From: Rhizobium sp. FKY42
GTDB taxonomy: Bacteria > Pseudomonadota > Alphaproteobacteria > Rhizobiales > Rhizobiaceae
Direction of reading: 5' to 3'
DNA: 64,000 nt
Assembly: GCF_005222835.1 (NCBI RefSeq)
Contig: NZ_STGA01000021.1
Span: forward strand, 62,001 to 126,000
Part shown: piece by piece, positions 63,510 through 64,000 of the stretch
Layout of the letters: every line of letters starts with the position of its first letter
How positions within the stretch are numbered: the first letter of the stretch is position 1
Notes under the pieces: model-generated
Database searches by the model: none
Told to the model about the DNA's origin: nothing
What the model saw: the letters and a program-made list of their open reading frames with translations, nothing else
Translations under genes and position numbers: made by a program

Positions 63510-64000
63510 TTGACTGACCAGAGCACACCCGGCGGCGGAAAGCTGCCTCCAGGCATCGAACCCATTTCCATCATGGAAGAGATGCAGCGTTCCTATCTCG
63601 ACTACGCCATGAGCGTAATCGTGAGCCGGGCGCTGCCCGATGTGCGTGATGGCTTGAAGCCTGTTCATCGTCGCATCCTTTACGGCATGTCCGAACTCGG
63701 CATCGACTGGAACAAAAAATACGTCAAATGCGCCCGCGTGACCGGGGATGTGATGGGTAAATACCATCCGCACGGCAATGCCGCGATCTATGACGCATTG
63801 GCGCGTATGGCGCAGGATTGGTCGTTGCGGCTGCCGCTGATTGATGGCCAAGGGAATTTCGGTTCCATCGATGGCGATCCACCGGCGGCTGAACGCTATA
63901 CGGAATGCCGTCTGCAAAAGGCCGCCCACTCGCTGCTGGACGATCTCGACAAGGAAACCGTCGATTTCCGCGATAACTATGACGGTACCCTGTCGGAACC
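63510..64000 (+). CDS. gyrA: DNA gyrase subunit A, N-terminal part (cut by window end)
   Basis: GyrA breaks and rejoins DNA to introduce negative supercoils. The first 163 residues are visible. The start is TTG at 63510: an in-frame stop lies at 63483 and no ATG/GTG intervenes, and the residues [24 protein letters not shown] lead straight into the family sequence [22 protein letters not shown]. The catalytic tyrosine is Tyr130 in ERYTECRL. In the quinolone region the sequence is [12 protein letters not shown]: residue 91, equal to Ser83 of E. coli, is Ala, while Asp95 (E. coli Asp87) is kept. Confidence 0.97.
   Translation, partial: MTDQSTPGGGKLPPGIEPISIMEEMQRSYLDYAMSVIVSRALPDVRDGLKPVHRRILYGMSELGIDWNKKYVKCARVTGDVMGKYHPHGNAAIYDALARMAQDWSLRLPLIDGQGNFGSIDGDPPAAERYTECRLQKAAHSLLDDLDKETVDFRDNYDGTLSE

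Overview
The window reads as a contiguous piece of chromosome from an alphaproteobacterium of the order Hyphomicrobiales (Rhizobiales), most like Brucella/Ochrobactrum. This rests on the gene repertoire: phosphatidylcholine synthase, an invasion-associated-locus-B protein, class I PHA synthase, an NDUFS4-like complex I protein, a GAAC-N7-GAAC SOS box, and a GyrA with the alphaproteobacterial NAAIYD signature. No species was confirmed by search. Coding density is high. I saw no insertion sequence, prophage, integrase or CRISPR array.

Layout. 1-4.2 kb: edge of pepT, an Alx/TerC membrane protein with a structured leader, rpsD, and soluble transhydrogenase sthA. 4.3-13 kb: the most distinctive accessory unit. 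A FadR/GntR regulator sits on its own perfect palindrome, followed by a peptide/glutathione-type ABC importer whose operon also encodes a gamma-glutamyltransferase-like enzyme and a DUF1028 protein. 13-17.3 kb (minus): phaC-sfsA-map-radC. 17.4-22.7 kb: a small lipoprotein, an AlaC-type aminotransferase, hom, a 70-residue protein and recJ. 22.7-27.1 kb: three identical tRNA-Glu genes each with its own promoter, a Pro-rich lipoprotein, glyoxalase I, a double cold-shock protein overlapping a DUF192 gene, tRNA-Pro, an NDUFS4-like gene, tRNA-Arg, a structured non-coding stretch and a 26-residue membrane peptide.

27.4-36 kb: ccdA, an AEC permease, a UbiH-like hydroxylase, pcs and a four-gene nucleoside-type (BMP) ABC importer. 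36-44.5 kb: glmU-glmS (UDP-GlcNAc supply), a DUF502 membrane protein, a phytase-like secreted esterase behind a candidate Pho box, an unrecognised 105-residue beta-rich protein, and recG. 44.5-54.3 kb: sdhE-mfd, two EamA transporters, a FrnE-type DsbA protein beside a YejA-like binding protein, ialB and hspQ. 54.3-64 kb: the nitrogen module glnB-glnA behind a sigma-54 promoter, nnrE/D, a DUF72 gene, then uvrA and ssb diverging around a shared SOS box, marC, and the start of gyrA (TTG start, cut by the window end).

Functional themes: DNA repair and replication (radC, recJ, recG, mfd, uvrA, ssb, gyrA), amino-acid and nitrogen metabolism, cell-envelope precursors, and import of peptides and nucleosides. 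The items most worth a second look are the GntR/GGT/DUF1028 operon with its paired operators, the mutually exclusive hairpins ahead of the Alx/TerC gene, the shared uvrA/ssb SOS control site, the Pho box ahead of the phytase-like gene, and the small membrane peptide at 27.1 kb.
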